Source: Polytrichum commune (lineage: Eukaryota > Streptophyta > Polytrichopsida > Polytrichales > Polytrichaceae). Taken from it: a stretch of DNA of 64,000 bases. Under the pieces are notes generated by a model. It had not been told where the DNA came from. It searched no databases and worked only from the letters and a program-made list of their open reading frames with translations. Below, piece by piece: positions 24,409 to 42,447 of the stretch (its first letter is position 1; each line of letters begins with the position of its first letter). The translations under genes were made by a program, and so were the position numbers. The DNA is taken from positions 4,776,001-4,840,000 of the forward strand of contig OX485803.1 in NCBI GenBank assembly GCA_950295325.1. Direction: 5' to 3'.

Positions 24409-24538
24409 GCCGTGGCAAATATTGTGCGGCAGGTATTACAAATTGAGCGGCACTTCGACTTGGGACGTGGACTCCGACAACATTCATCTACGCAGGGGGC
24501 GTGGTAAGTCCCAGCATGGGGGATATCCTGCCAAAACG
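24409..24538 (-). repeat. Right terminal inverted repeat of the MULE
   Basis: It is the inverse of 7803-7930. An internal 'tgcggcaggtatta' motif recurs near the left end at 8376 and 8457. Confidence 0.9.
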
Positions 24539-24590
24539 CTTTTAGATGGCACCAAATCGCATATCTAAGACCTTAGGGAATCTAGTAGCG

Positions 24591-25300
24591 ATGACAACAC
24601 AATCATCATCATCATCAGAAATTTGCCTTCAACCCCTTATGTTCTCACCCCTCAATTATGATGGTTCTAAATTCTTATAATGATTAAATGATGCAAAAAC
24701 TGTCTTAACTGCTGAGGATTTGGCAACGACCTTGAAGGTCGAGGGAGCTGAGGAGATTTTGACAATATACAAATCCCAAATATTACTAACCCTACGCCGC
24801 TACCTGGACTAAACACTTCGGCTTCAGTACATCCAAGTTAAAGACCCAGCGAAATTTTGAAGTTTGTTACATGCCAGATTATATCATCAACAAAAAATAT
24901 CTCCTGCAAACGAGGAGTGACTAGATAAACCTCTGAGTGTTGGATTTCCCAGATTTCGTTTCTTTCAACTCCGAACTACATCGCATAACGGCCCAACTCA
25001 AGTTATGTGGCGAACCATCTCCGAATCGGAATTGATCGAAAATACGCTATCTACCTTCTTCCCAACTACATCTATATTATCTCAACAATTTATAATTATG
25101 CAATTCAAAAAGCACGTACAACTGATGTCTCATCTTCTTCTTGCAGAGAAACACCAACAACTACTACTTAAGAACACGGAGGCAAGCCCAGTCCAGGAGT
25201 CCCAAAAGCCCAAACCTTCATTTTAAAAATATGTTAAGGGTAATTATCATAAATGTGGTCGAAAGGGTCATTACGCCAAAGAATGTCGGGCCTCACTGTA
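24591..25300 (+). pseudogene. Copia Gag, decayed
   Basis: It starts at ATG 24591 (MTTQSSSSSE). It continues with LNYDGSKF, a stop, then LNDAKTVLTAEDLATTLK, a Gag N-terminal pattern for Copia elements. Later blocks include SNSELIENTLSTFFP-like helices at 25005-25220. A zinc knuckle is near 25250-25290 (KCGRKGHYAKEC) in which the first cysteine is replaced by tyrosine. Gag packages the element RNA; here stops and frameshifts prevent this. Confidence 0.8.
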
Positions 25301-25399
25301 TGTAATAAAGCTATACAAAGATATTCAGAGGCTTCGGATCAGTAAAAGAAAACTATGATTTCGATATCCATCCAAACTGCAACCTGAATGTTGAGAATT

Positions 25400-26270
25400 A
25401 TATAACTTTGAGTGGGCCACATACATCCGATTCCAGTGTAGCTTTATTGGAAAGCGCGTCCACACATATTATATTGACGAACCCTAGGTTCTTTGAGTTC
25501 CCAGCTGGGCAGACATCCTAATAGGATTGTAGAATCATTACAATGGCCGGAAGTCAAAACCTCAATTTCCAAAAGGGTCAGGTAGTGCTAGTCATGCTCG
25601 TGGAATTTCCCCTCATATATGAGAAAACGATGTACGCTCTGGACGCCCCTTGTAGCCTAATCAATTATAGAAACCTACGGGCGAGTCAAATTCACATATC
25701 CACAACGTTGGATAGAGATGAAGAGGTCATGGAGCTTCGGAAAGAACGGAGGCTCATTGCCACCGTTAACGCGGGAGACGAAGGCCTGTACAAAATTGTT
25801 ATTAAAGAAATAACAAAGAGCCCCATCTCTTTGACAGATGCGGAAGAAGTATGCATGGCAGCTTAGACTGATAGCCCGGAATTAAGAGGCCGCAACCTGA
25901 CAACGGAAATATCTAAAGATATTACCGCCAAACCTTACATGTGGCACATACGATTAGGGCATCCGGACATGACTATTTTCCATCGGATGTTGTCCCTCAC
26001 GGTGAGTCATAATTTGAATTCATCAGATACCCACAAAATACACGAATACATAACTTGCATTTAAGGAACATTTAGTAAAAAACCATCTAAGTGGCAACTT
26101 ACCACATTTATCCCCACCTTTGTATTGGATTTATGGTGATGTATGTGGTCCTAACAATCCTCCATTTGGTACATTTTGGTATTTTTTTATATTGATAGAT
26201 GCTTCATGTAGCCATTTAGAGGTATCCTTATTACCTACCCGAAACATGGTTTTTCCAAATTACTGGCCAT
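25400..26270 (+). pseudogene. Copia protease to integrase N-terminus, decayed
   Basis: A degenerate protease region (ESASTHIIL, where DSGAT is expected) precedes an intact-looking stretch 25543-25866 containing YALDAPCSLINYRNLRA and GDEGLYKI. Then comes the pre-integrase block WHIRLGHPDMTIFHRML near 25940 and the integrase core GDVCGPNNPPFGTFWYF...LIDAS near 26135-26200. The homology breaks off after PTRNMVFPNYWP at about 26265, where the second insert begins. Confidence 0.8.
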
Positions 26271-28550
26271 ACTGATAGGATACTGTAGTTGATTTTTTTG
26301 GCCAAAGCAGCCTAGTTACTTAATTTTGGTTCAAATTAGTACCAAAACTTACTTTGGTTAGAGCATTAATAAAGAAATGCTAGACCTAATCACTAAAACT
26401 CAAAAAGTAGGTTAGCCAAATTAAAAAGCAAAATTTGGACATGTGTCAAATGACTAAAACCCTTGAAAACCTAGTTACGGGAAGACACATCCATTCGGTA
26501 GGGATTTGACGGGTAACTACCGAACCTACTCAAGATGAAAAAGGAGAGAGGAGAAGGAGAAAGGGGGGCATTATCAAGTTTGAGTTTTTTTGAGCGAATG
26601 AGAGAGCATTATTGAGTTTTTGATTTTCGAGCGAGATACAATAAATTCCTCTCGTGAAGAGAGCGAATGTTAAACTTTTGTTGAAATAAAAATTATTATT
26701 ATTACATTCTTCAAAGCTCTTGTGAATTGGGTGTGAAGCCCTTCTTTCTTTTGCGCGCAAGTGTCTAACATTTTTCTGTAAGTGTTCATTACATTACTCA
26801 GCACCTATCATCTGATTTGTTACTATTAATAGCAGTGCACATGATGCAGATGAATTTTTCATGTCTATAGTGAGAATATCCCAAAATAGAAACGGGAATA
26901 ATATGTGGTCCCACAGAATGCAATGTTGAAGTTGAATAGTGTTAAGTTTGCAATTGTGATCGGGGAGATTTTTGGGCATAATCGGTTGACATCCTAGTGT
27001 TTGCAAGTCCAACTGGTTTGCGAGTCTTCGATGCGGCGATGTAAATCCAAAGTCAATTGTTAAGAAAGATACATAACATCAATTTAATGCACGAGAGAGT
27101 GCACAAGGTTAGAGTTTCTGTTCGCATGCGGGTTCATGCCCCTCTTAGCTATGGTGTCTGGTTCTTCATCAAATTGTGAGAGCGACGAGGAGGAATGCAA
27201 GAATGTGATGCTTCGTGTCGGGGAGCTATTGTCGATTGCTTACCTTGAGAGAATTTGATGTTTTTGTTCTCACGACATTAAATGTGACTGCAAGTCGACC
27301 TTTGGAATCGCAACTTCGACGAAACGAAAGAATTCCTCTTCTCAAGCACGATGAAGAAAAGATGGGATTGATTTTGCAAGGCAAGAGAAGACAAGTATGT
27401 AGTGGAGATTAGCAACTGCGCATTGATATGGTCAAGCTTTTGAAGCTTCAGATTCATCCACAAAGCGGAGGAGCTAAGTCTTCGGCGCCGAAACGAAGAG
27501 GAAGCTTGGAAGCCGGAAGGTTATCCCATAACTCTTGGGAAGACCAAGCAGTGCAGTAATAAAAACCTTTGGACGAAGAGGTTGGTCAAGTACACTTGTC
27601 TACAGAAGTCCAACCCGAGAGCTCATCTTCTTGGAATTGAATCACAAAACCTACAAGCTGCAAAATATAGGTGTTAATTTTTTGCACATCATAATACTTT
27701 GCATCATTTAAACACTACCATGGGCATCCAACATTGCACAATTATCACATAAATTCAGTGTTGTAATTAAATGAAACTGTGAAAGTTGTATAAATTAATT
27801 TTTAGTTGTGAAGGCAATACGAAAAATTACAGAAACAAAAACATCAAAATTAAGGCTTATTCCGAGGAGAATTCCAAATCTAAATTAATGGAATATTAAG
27901 GAACCAAAAGATAAATAAATAAATTGAATTATGAATTTGATTAAGTAATATGAAAGAACCGAATGCTATAAAATGAATATATAAGAAAAACTAATTTCTT
28001 ATGGCCTAAACATATTATCGGAGAATAATGGATCCGAAACCACCAACTTAGTTTGAGGTAAGGACCATTAAATATACTGCCACACTAAATCTCACGGTAA
28101 ATAAATGAGTGAAAACAACTCGTAGGGTTGTTACTACTGTATTTCATGATCCATTAAATTCACAAATGAATCAATGAGAGATTATGGATCTAGTCAGAGC
28201 GCCTTTGGCTCTGATGACATGTGGTTACTGGATACTCAAAAAGACTATTGTTGAGCCGTAACTCCATGCATTGTGAAAAAACCCAAATGTCTAAACACAT
28301 GGTTACTACTGGACAATGGTTGTGAGGGAGAGATTGAGCAAATGCATGTACGGACTTGAGAGCCCCTGAACCACAAATATTGTAATTTAATCCTAAAATA
28401 ACTCTAAAAATTTAAGTTTACCTTGGGTTTGTGTGCACAAATTACATACATAAACTATTATGAACTATCAATTCACTTAAGAGTGACATCTAGATGAATA
28501 ACCTGACACTCATTTAGTCTTCCCCGGGGTGTTTCATATAAAATTGGACC
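26270..28550. mobile_element. Unidentified insert within the Copia integrase
   Basis: The integrase homology is interrupted here and resumes at about 28595. The insert is AT-rich with no convincing transposase. A short frame at 27151 (MVSGSSSNCESDEEECKNV) and charged sequence to 27560 look protein-like but unrecognised. Near 28210-28230 'ggctctgatgacatgt' resembles the complement of an initiator-tRNA primer-binding site, so part of it may be a minus-strand LTR element. Exact edges and target duplication were not resolved. Confidence 0.5.
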
Positions 28551-28594
28551 CAAGTAAAAATCCTATCTACAGATACTGAAATCATTTCTCAAGC

Positions 28595-28890
28595 TACCAT
28601 ATAAGATACTTACGAATGAATAATGCCGAGGAATTTATATTCCACACCTTTGAGGATTACTGTATTGTTACAAAGATCACTTTGATGTACTCGATGCCAT
28701 ATAAACACTCCCAAAATGGGTTGGCAGAATCATTCATCAAGAAGATCCAGCTTGTAACTCGACCACTTCTACTACTAGCTAACCTACCTTCATCCATGTG
28801 GAGACATGTTGTGTTACATGCAACTACCTTACTCAAATTCATAGCTACCTTACTGAATGTACAAACACTGTTAGAATTGCAATATGGTTG
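28595..28890 (+). pseudogene. Copia integrase core, second part
   Basis: The frame reads MNNAEEF.FHTFEDYC, then PYKHSQNGLAESFIKKIQL and NLPSSMWRHVVLHATTL. This is the Copia integrase region with the catalytic-glutamate context (NGLAE). The expected aspartate of MDNA is asparagine here. It is followed by more decayed spacer to 29360. Confidence 0.85.
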
Positions 28891-29359
28891 AACCCCAAAT
28901 GTTTTCCATATCAGGGTATTCGGATGCCAAGTCTAGGTTCTTGTACATGAACCCAAGAGATACACAATAGGTTTACACCGACAAGAAGGTGTATATGTAG
29001 GATTTGACTCCCCTTCGATCATACAAAATTTAGTCCCAGCCATTGGGATCCTCTTGAAGGCCAGATTCGCAAACTGTAGATTCGTAGAAGATGTATTTTC
29101 CCGAATAACAATGACTTCATCCGATCAGAAACTTACTTTCACTGCCCCCGAGACCTTGACCGTGAACCTAAATTCTCTCACATCTCTCCCAGACACTGAA
29201 GTCACAAAACTGTTGTATATGAAATTCATGGCTGAAAACATTCCCAATGCCTTCACATCAAATTCAAGAATTATCAGAAACCCCCTCCCAAGAACAAACA
29301 ATACCTTACCACAAAAATAACATACATCAATACCGAAGACCAACAAGAAGAACATAAAA

Positions 29360-30430
29360 CCACAGACGATGTACACTTCATGTTCGATTGAATCTGATCC
29401 TAACTCATTGGCCGAAGCTCAATTCAGATTAGACTGGCCTAAGTGGCAGATTGCCCTCAAGGCAGAATATGCGTCATTACGCAAATATAAAGTGTTTGGA
29501 TATATTGCTACAGATTTGTCCAAACCTTCGATTGGCCACAAGCTGATAATCATACGGAAGGTGGATGCACAAGGAAATGTCAACAGATATAATGTACGTT
29601 TGGTCGTACAATAATTTTCTCAGAGGCCAGGAGTTGACTTTGATCAAACTTACTCTCCTGTCATGGATACTATATCATTTCAATTTCTTTTAGCTCTCAT
29701 ATTTCAGTTGTCATTACACATATACTTACTTGATGTGGTCACAACTTATTTTCATGGTATGTTAGATATCACTATGTTCATATCATCTCCTCCTGGATTT
29801 CTTCTTCATGTACGGACATCCTAGCCGGGTAGGCATACTGGCCTAGAGATACTCAAAGGCACTATATGGTCTTGAACATGTTGGACGTACATGGTATCAT
29901 CATTTGTGTAATCTAAAGGTTTTACACATAACCCTACCCTACCATGCATTTTCACATTATCAAACGATGTTGGATTTGTGATTGTAGCAATTTACGTAAA
30001 TGATTTGAATATTATTGGCATATCATAATTTTGTCAATATATACAGAAATTGCTGACCCAACAGTTTAACATGAAACTACTATGTAAGACTTCATTCTGC
30101 CTAGGACTTCAAATTAACCACCTCTTGATTGCAACATACTGCTACATCAACATGCATATATTCAGACTTTACTAAAAACCTTCAATATGGATCAAGCCCA
30201 CCCCATATCCGCCTTCATGATAAGAGAGAGCAAAGACAAGTATGATCCGTACTACCCTTATGAGGAAGAAGAGGAGGTAGTAAATAAACATGAATTCTTC
30301 ACTACGGTTGGTGTGTTCACGTACCTAACTACCCACACTAGACCAGACATAGCATTTGTTACCACTATTTTGGCTAGACATAGCCAAAACATGCCAGCTA
30401 GACATTGGAACAGGGTAAAACATTAAATGC
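29360..30430 (+). pseudogene. Copia reverse transcriptase, decayed
   Basis: Blocks in order: WQIALKAEYASLRKYKVFG; NVNRYNVRLVVQ, a stop, then RPGVDFDQTYSPVMD; LLDVVTTYFHGML; the active-site strand VAIYVNDL, where family members have YVDD; and TYLTTHTRPDIAFVTTILAR near 30320-30385. The YVDD to YVND change and several stops make it inactive. Confidence 0.85.
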
Positions 30431-30449
30431 AGTATTTACGAGGACCTGA

Positions 30450-30996
30450 AAACCTTGGATTACACTACAAACGGACTGAAAACCAAAAAATCACATGTTA
30501 TACAAATTCAAGTTTCAAAATTGACGAGATTGCAGATAAATCTCAAACATGGTACATCTTCATCAAAGATGGGGCACCCACCTCATGAAAGTCAGTAAAA
30601 TAAACTGTGACAACAACATCTACTAACCATGCAAAGTTACTAACATTTCATGAAGCAACTCGAGAAGCAGTTTGGCTTCGGACAATGGAGGAGATCATCA
30701 CTAAACAGTGCAAGATTCCAACAAAAAATAAACCGACGGTCATTTTCGAAGACAATGCTTCATGCATAAGACAAATGACGGCTGGTTTTATAAAGGCGGA
30801 CATGACGAAACATATCATCCCTCATATTTTTAGCTATTCTCAAGATCTAGTTGATAAAGATCAAATAAAGATCATAAAGATAAAATCATACAATAATATT
30901 GCTGATATGTTAATAAAGGCATTACCTGCCTATAAGCACAAGAAATTGATTAGTGCAACATGTATGAAAACTTTATATGAACTCGCCTCTCCCTGA
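30450..30996 (+). pseudogene. Copia RNase H, decayed
   Basis: The frame at 30607-30993 reads HEATREAVWLRTMEE, then VIFEDNASCIRQM, FIKADMTKHIIPHIF and SYNNIADMLIKALP, the usual end of Copia polyproteins. The stretch upstream (CYTNSSF.IDEIADKS) has stops. The stop at 30994 is followed by about 90 bases and the 3' LTR. Confidence 0.85.
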
Positions 30997-31084
30997 ATAA
31001 TTTTTATTTATTTATTATGGTTTTATCCAATTGGGTTTTACATAATAAAGTTTTTTAATGAGGTTATCTCAGGTTGAAGAAGAG

Positions 31085-31345
31085 TGTTGTGACTAGAATA
31101 CCAACACAACAACCTCGAGATTCCCCCAGCTTAACTTATGAGCCGTCTGTATTAATTAGAGGATTCAAGGTTTAAGGAGGAGATGCCACTAAGTAGATAT
31201 TGTAGGTAGTGGATCTGTCAGAGCATTAATACTACCCATGCAAACTTAATATATATATATGCAGGACCTCCCGCCTCATTTGGGCATTGGAGAATTCTAT
31301 CTACTATCAGTCTATCTTGTACTACCTTCTTCTATCTCCACAACA
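31085..31345 (+). repeat. 3' LTR of the Copia element
   Basis: It begins TGTTGTGACTAG and ends CTCCACAACA, aligning with 6932-7182, and is followed by target duplication CAATG. Confidence 0.92.
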
Positions 31346-31929
31346 CAATGTTGCTCAATATACTTTCTCAATTATCATTTAGAGTTGTAGGGGACAAATG
31401 TGTGCACAAAAATATGTGCATTTTGAAGTTGGGTTTAATTCGAATCATTCTTACATTCCAGCCGAGGAAGTTCTTGAATACAATTAGTGAATTATAGATA
31501 CTTGCCATCATCAAGGATGATTTGGAAATTAATGAAGTAGTAGATGTTTCATTTTCTCAATCACATGAAGCAATGACAGCCCCTATCTACATTTCTAGAA
31601 CAACAACCAAACAACATTAACGACATTAGGTCAAAGCTTTTGTCTTTAGAGAACATCACTCTCTCCCGTATTCAAGAGTCTCATCAAACAACAATAGACT
31701 CTTATTTTGGTCACTAAATAAGTGTAAGTTTTATTTTTTATTTTTTATTCTCGTGATGCTATTCTATAAGTATTACTAATGACCCTAAATTTATTACGTA
31801 ACTGTTACTCTCGTGAGTGTTATTTTTTGAATTGCCCACCCTCTCTAACTAGTACAATGTTACAATGCCATAAGTGTTACAAATTTCATACTCCTGAGAG
31901 GTAACACTTAGAGAGGGTAGACTGTACAT

Positions 31930-32075
31930 TGGGTTGAATAAATCCAGTCGGCCAAGATGGATGAATAGTCAGAAGAACCGGATGAATGAAAGTATATGAG
32001 GATGACCTCCTCCCGTGATAAAATGTATCAGTGAATATGGATGAATCCCGGTGAGAGGTAGTATCATGGACGAAT
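31930..32075. repeat. GGATGAAT-rich repeat, copy B, abutting the MCM5 promoter
   Basis: It matches 6185-6385 in the same orientation and ends only a few bases before the E2F palindrome. The paired positions just outside the pogo-like element suggest one older element around the insertion, or a duplicated segment. Confidence 0.6.
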
Positions 32076-32082
32076 GAAGGTT

Positions 32083-32109
32083 TTTGGCGCCAAAGGCGAT
32101 GGCGCGAAA
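32083..32109 (+). promoter_or_regulatory. Paired E2F sites of the MCM5 promoter
   Basis: The perfect palindrome TTTGGCGCCAAA (32083-32094) is followed 6 bp later by GGCGCGAAA (32101-32109), the inverse of TTTCGCGCC. Both fit the E2F consensus TTTSSCGC. Known: MCM genes of plants and animals are E2F targets induced at G1/S. The sites lie about 330-355 bp before the MCM5 ATG, consistent with a promoter and short leader. Confidence 0.85.
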
Positions 32110-32437
32110 TGAGAGCACTGGCTCTCGCCTTCTCCTCCACCTCTTGCTCCCGCGCCATGCCATCGACGAGGGTTTTCGCCATCGCCATCTTTTCGAATTG
32201 CAACTCTTTCGATCGAGCTTGGATGCTGTCCGAGCTTCTTAACCCATTCGGTGTTTGTCTGATGACGGCTGACATTGGGCCATTAATTTGAGAGAGTTTT
32301 GGAGCGATTGATCAAGAGCTGAGGCGAGTAGAAGGCACATGCTCCCCCTTGCATCGGGCTTCTATAGGTTTCGGAGCTCCTCGGGATATTTAGAAGAGCT
32401 TTGCTAGGATTTGAGGGAGTGGTTGCTATTTGCAGCA

Positions 32438-39670
<7,233 letters not shown>

Positions 39671-40632
39671 CAATAGGAACAGGATAACTTTTTGGCCTCC
39701 TTCATTAAATCTTTCAAGAGGAAGGCTTTGTATATTGTTTGGAAGAAAAAAAACTGTATAATTACAAGCATCCACTTTCTGAGTTTCTTACCATGTTGGT
39801 CTGAAGAGGAAGTTACATTATGTAGTTGCAAGTGCAAATTTCTATTTTCATTGCGGCACACATTGAAGACACAATGCGAATGGTCTTTATAGAATACATA
39901 AGGTACGTATGCTATAGCTGAATAACTGGATGAGGCAAATTTTGATTGTGTTACCAACTAAATCACATAGATTACCATTTCAAGATTCAAATCATAGTTG
40001 GGATGCAAAAGTTATGATAGTCCACAAAGAAGATTACCTTTCTCTTTGAGTGATCACATAGGACCTCCCAATTTTGTTGACAACTGACCCTAGAATGTTG
40101 AGCACATACTGAGTCCAGTCTTACTCTAAAATTTCTTCTTTTTGTTTTTTTGTATTTGTTTATCAATGTCCATTCTTAACTACAAACCTTGCTATATACC
40201 ACTTGAGTATAGGTCAACAGTTAAGAATATCTTCACTTGAACATAAACATTCTTAAAGAGGATTACGTGGGCTCAAGAAGAGTGACCACATAACTAAGGC
40301 CTACAGAACGTACTTAAGAATGTTATGTTTGTTTCTGATGCACCAAAGAAAATTGAGCGTACCAAATATTGAGGACACGAAAAGGGTCTGAGAGGTGGCC
40401 GTGCTGGCAAGCCTGGCAATCAATCAGGACCACCATTGTCCGGGTTGGCAATCCATGTCTGTTGCTGTACATGTGCTGTTACCTGATGACAGTCTGATTG
40501 CGAGCAGGTACTTGGTTTGCCATAGCTGAGAAATATATGTAGGTACCATTGTTGGACTATAGTATTGCCTTATTTTAATATTACTCGGGTATGTGTAATG
40601 ATGGTTGTAAATTCTTTGATACCTGTAAGGTT

Positions 40633-40665
<33 letters not shown>
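40633..40665. repeat. (TA)n(CA)n microsatellite
   Basis: An uninterrupted TA run is followed by ACACAC. Confidence 0.95.
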
Positions 40666-40824
40666 TTTTTGATGTCTTTCTTTTCCATCCAAGGTCCCTT
40701 ATACCTAGGTGAAGTTATCCCTACCATCATGATGGCATTAGGATTGTATGAACCCAAATAGTGATTCTGTTATACAGATATTCTCATCTTGTGATACCCA
40801 ACAATTATTGGGGAGAACCGGCAG

Positions 40825-41020
40825 TTAGTTACAAATGAACTGGTTGAGTTTGAGAAATAACCGGTTTATGTTCAAGACTGCAGGAAATTTACCGATCAAT
40901 TTAGAGGAATCTATAGAATATACCCCAGTTTAATAAAGGAAAACCGGAGGATGTCAACATGTAACCGGTTGGATTAGCAAACACTAGGATCTCAACCGAT
41001 TATGCCCAAAAATCTACCCG
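40825..41020 (+). repeat. ACCGGTT dispersed repeat, copy 3
   Basis: The best single full-length-looking member: 'gttacaaatgaactggttgag', 'gaggaatctatagaatatac', 'gatgtcaacatgtaaccgg', 'actaggatctcaaccgatta'. Confidence 0.7.
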
Positions 41021-41094
41021 ATCACTGGTACCCAACAAGTATCAACATGTAAGTGGTACTAAAATTATGATACCGGTTGGGTAGGTTCTTTATT

Positions 41095-41340
41095 GCCAAT
41101 ATACCATTGCATTCAAGTTTATACTGAGCTTCCAGGTGGACTTGCAGGGGGGGGGGGAGGAGGGTTAGCTACTGTGTGCAGGCTTTCGGCATCCAATAGC
41201 TTTCAAAGTTGTACTATGGGAACAGATGTACACAAGGCCTGCCACAATCAGCCCTAGGCTTATCAAAATCTGATTGGTATGACAATTTTGATATGGTCAA
41301 GCAGGTCTTGGATGCCAACATACCATGATTCATTTTGCTA
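41095..41340 (+). repeat. GGGAACA dispersed repeat, copy 1
   Basis: It shares 'ttgtactatgggaacag', 'acacaaggcctgccacaatca' and 'tcaaaatctgattggta' with blocks at 41885-42085, 42105-42290 and 43140-43330. All lie in the same orientation in a 2.2-kb cluster interrupted by two transposons. Confidence 0.65.
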
Positions 41341-41349
41341 TATAGTGGT

Positions 41350-41881
41350 CTAATGCCCCCTTCCCACCTGACTTTAGCTAAGACTGAAAGTATTTCCTAA
41401 CAACTGGGTAAAGCTCCCTTGGTTATAGCGGAGGCATCCGGCTATCATGATGCACCTACAAGAACATGCTCCGGAGATTTTTCAAGTAGGTTTTAGTTAA
41501 GTAGCTTTCACACATGTTCATGGTTTTATCTACCAAGCAATGAATGTTGGGTAGTTTTTGTCCCATCCCCAAGTGCCTTACTACTCACCTATCTTACCAT
41601 TGGTTTTTGTTCATGGAGCTCCTCGTGCCCTCATAGCTAAGACTAAAAAGCAACCAATCACAAGGGCGGGAGTCGACACTTTTAAAAGGTCCTATAGTCT
41701 TGCCTCATGTTTAGGTACCGATGGGAGGGTCGGTGCTTGAGACTTAAAAACCTCCACTTTTAAGTCATGCCACATCATTTGCCAACTAGGCTCGGCACTA
41801 GATAATGTCAATGGTGTGAAGGCTGGATTGTTAGAACCAACTTTTAGTCTTAGCTAAAGTCAGGTGGGAAGGGGGCATGAG
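41350..41881 (+). mobile_element. CTAATGCCCCC-type MITE, copy 1 (532 bp)
   Basis: Inverted termini of about 42 bp: left CTAATGCCCCCTTCCCACC..., right the inverse of CTCATGCCCCCTTCCCACC..., both continuing TGACTTTAGCTAAGACT. No target duplication was clear, so the superfamily is unassigned. It is non-coding. Confidence 0.85.
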
Positions 41882-41884
41882 ATT

Positions 41885-42085
41885 GGTACATTTATAACCA
41901 CTAGTCTCCATGGATTTTTTTAAAGTGGGACTAGGGAGCATGAGAGGTATAACTTTCAATGTTGTGCTATGGGAACAAACCTACACAAAGCTTGCCACAA
42001 TTAACCCTAGGATCATCAAAATCTAATTGATATAACAATTTTGATACGATTCTGTGGGTCCTAAGATATCAATATATCATGCATG
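41885..42085 (+). repeat. GGGAACA dispersed repeat, copy 2
   Basis: 'gttgtgctatgggaacaaac', 'acacaaagcttgccacaatta', 'tcaaaatctaattgata' in family order. Confidence 0.65.
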
Positions 42086-42104
42086 CAACTATACGCTCGT
42101 CTAC

Positions 42105-42290
42105 CATTGGTACATATACCACCTGTCTCCATGGACTTTTTTGCATTTGAACCAAGGAGCATGAAAGGTATAGCACAAGGGTAAATGCACACAAGGCAAG
42201 CCCCAATCAACCTAGACTTACCAAATTTTGATTGGTACTTTGATGTTGATATGGTCGGGTGGGTTCTTGGTTGGTTAGGGATTCGTAGTG
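42105..42290 (+). repeat. GGGAACA dispersed repeat, copy 3
   Basis: 'accacctgtctccatggac', 'gcacacaaggcaagcccc', 'ttttgattggtac' in family order. Confidence 0.6.
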
Positions 42291-42447
42291 TCTACATATT
42301 AAACTCATCCATTGTGAAGGTGAAAATATTTGACTCGCATTGGAAACCCGAAACCCCAAATCAATATAACTTAGTGGAGTCTAGTTTGAATGAACCTCGA
42401 CATCCACGATGGATGCGTTTACATAGATGCCTTCTTGGATACCAATA

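Larger units (their letters stand above)
7803..24538. mobile_element. 16.7-kb Mutator-like element (MULE) carrying host gene fragments
   Basis: Terminal inverted repeats of about 130 bp (7803-7930 and 24409-24538) are flanked by a near-perfect 12-bp direct repeat: CTTTCAGATGGC at 7791-7802 and CTTTTAGATGGC at 24539-24550. MULEs usually duplicate 8-11 bp. Inside are a decayed MULE transposase (8805-11360), pieces of three host genes (17442-17870, 22956-23300, 23335-23490), Gypsy-like debris and several tandem repeats. It sits between the Copia 5' leader and gag. Part of the length is probably later nested insertions, so the size at transposition is unknown. Confidence 0.8.
6932..31345 (+). mobile_element. 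Copia LTR retrotransposon, decayed and twice interrupted
   Basis: LTRs at 6932-7182 and 31085-31345 are flanked by a perfect 5-bp target duplication CAATG (6927-6931 and 31346-31350). The internal order is leader, Gag, protease, integrase, reverse transcriptase, RNase H, the Copia order. Many stops and frameshifts make it inactive. It is split at 7802/24539 by a MULE and at about 26270/28550 by an unidentified insert. Without inserts it would be about 5.4 kb. A purine-rich tract 'gttgaagaagag' precedes the 3' LTR. Confidence 0.92.
6440..31924. mobile_element. Pogo-like DNA transposon, split by the Copia element
   Basis: The left terminus is CAGTCTACCCTCTTTAAGTG, preceded by TA (6438-6439). 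The right terminus is its inverse, CACTTAGAGAGGGTAGACTG, followed by TA (31925-31926). Further inward both ends keep 'CCTCT' and 'GTGTTAC' blocks. TA duplications with CAG...CTG ends are typical of Tc1/mariner, and the sequence resembles pogo/Tigger. Its own sequence is only 6440-6931 and 31346-31924, about 1.07 kb, so it was non-autonomous or already reduced. A related 3' end occurs at about 57290-57368. Confidence 0.7.
39671..41090. other. MCM5 3' flank, no further gene
   Basis: AT-rich sequence downstream of the MCM5 stop. It holds a dispersed repeat copy (40825-41020) and a TA microsatellite. No coding evidence. Confidence 0.6.

Noticed and set aside
31886-32275. 129-codon minus-strand frame overlapping the MCM5 promoter, with a charged coiled-coil-like start
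   Set aside because: It contains both E2F sites and runs into repeat sequence; no splice or family support. A divergent gene is possible but not shown.
40424-40663. Minus-strand frame beginning with an IYIYIY run
   Set aside because: Produced by the TA microsatellite.
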